Source: Flavobacteriales bacterium
GTDB taxonomy: Bacteria > Bacteroidota > Bacteroidia > Flavobacteriales_E > Vicingaceae
Direction: 5' to 3'
DNA length: 5,541 nt
Assembly: GCA_029262915.1 (NCBI GenBank)
Contig: JAJCYN010000317.1
Coordinates: forward strand, 1 to 5,541
The translations under genes and the position numbers were made by a program. Below the pieces are notes generated by a model, which saw only the letters and a program-made list of their open reading frames with translations, was not told where the DNA came from and searched no databases. Positions 5,299 through 5,541 of this stretch are shown piece after piece; positions within the stretch are counted from its first letter, which is position 1, and the number at the start of each line of letters is the position of its first letter.

Positions 5299-5541
5299 AT
5301 GAAAAAAAAAATACTATACATATTAATAGCTTTAATGAGCATTTCCTTAATTGGAATTATTTGGGTTCAAATTTATTGGATACACAATGGCATTACGGTG
5401 AAAGAAGCTCAATTTGATCAATTGGTAAATGATGCATTGAATCACGTAATTATTGATATTGAGGACAACGAATCCATTCATTTTGTACAAAAACAATTAG
5501 CCTCGGCTACTTCTAAAATTATTATTGAAACGGATTCCATT
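5299..5541 (+). CDS. Membrane sensor protein, probably a histidine kinase (N-terminal 81 residues, partial)
   Basis: An open frame from ATG at 5299 to the window edge. It begins MKKK, then one membrane segment (about residues 5-26, ILYILIALMSISLIGIIWVQ), then YWIHNGITVKEAQFDQLVNDALNHV. The run of a single N-terminal helix followed by WVQxYWIxNxxxxKExQFDxxVNxAL is characteristic of a common Bacteroidota sensor histidine kinase group, in which a periplasmic sensing domain is followed by a second helix and HisKA/HATPase domains. Those kinase domains are not in the window, so the class rests on this N-terminal pattern alone. A run of ten A bases follows the start codon (5302-5311). Partner response regulators in such loci usually lie next to the kinase, here presumably to the right of the window. 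The divergent spacer and phased repeats suggest autoregulation. Confidence 0.8.
   Translation, partial: MKKKILYILIALMSISLIGIIWVQIYWIHNGITVKEAQFDQLVNDALNHVIIDIEDNESIHFVQKQLASATSKIIIETDSI

Noticed and set aside
5302..5311. Run of ten A bases after the sensor kinase start codon as a slippage switch
   Set aside because: Lys-rich AAA runs are ordinary at the N-termini of membrane proteins in AT-rich genomes, and nothing else supports switching.
1..5541. CRISPR array, tRNA, rRNA, insertion sequence, integrase or attachment sites
   Set aside because: No spaced palindromic repeats, tRNA-like cloverleaf, transposase or recombinase motifs, or terminal inverted repeats were seen.

Overview
The window is AT-rich DNA that looks like a chromosomal segment of a member of Bacteroidota, probably Flavobacteriales. 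Three things point there: a protein ending in a type IX secretion system (T9SS) sorting domain, promoter elements of the Bacteroidota form TAnnTTTG, and poor Shine-Dalgarno sequences with A-rich stretches before start codons. The family or genus cannot be told from the sequence.

Layout: five genes lie on the minus strand and one on the plus strand at the right edge. Reading the minus strand in its transcription direction (right to left): a secreted Asp/Glu/Lys/Met-rich protein with a T9SS sorting domain (4033-5145), closed by a strong hairpin terminator (3985-4010); then 3-hydroxyanthranilate 3,4-dioxygenase (nbaC, 3396-3932); an ACMSD-family decarboxylase (2182-3234); a DUF2279-type envelope protein (1231-2148); and an exported TPR protein that starts with GTG at 1171 and runs off the left edge. 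On the plus strand the first 81 codons of a membrane sensor, most likely a histidine kinase, start at 5299 and run off the right edge.

Metabolism: the dioxygenase opens the ring of 3-hydroxyanthranilate to 2-amino-3-carboxymuconate semialdehyde (ACMS), and the neighbouring ACMSD-family enzyme would decarboxylate ACMS before it cyclises to quinolinate. These are consecutive steps of tryptophan/kynurenine breakdown. Their metal and substrate ligands are intact. The other pathway genes (kynureninase, kynurenine monooxygenase, aldehyde dehydrogenase) are not in the window.

Most interesting region: the 153-bp divergent spacer between the T9SS-domain protein and the putative sensor kinase. It holds four direct repeats of (G/C)TTAA(A/G)G at 10-11 bp spacing, flanked almost symmetrically by two perfect TAnnTTTG boxes facing outward. 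This is the architecture expected of an operator for an OmpR-family response regulator that controls both genes, and suggests an envelope-sensing circuit whose main output is a methionine-rich secreted protein of unknown function. A second point of interest is a perfect 4-copy heptanucleotide repeat inside the first codons of the ACMSD gene, where unit gain or loss would shift the frame.
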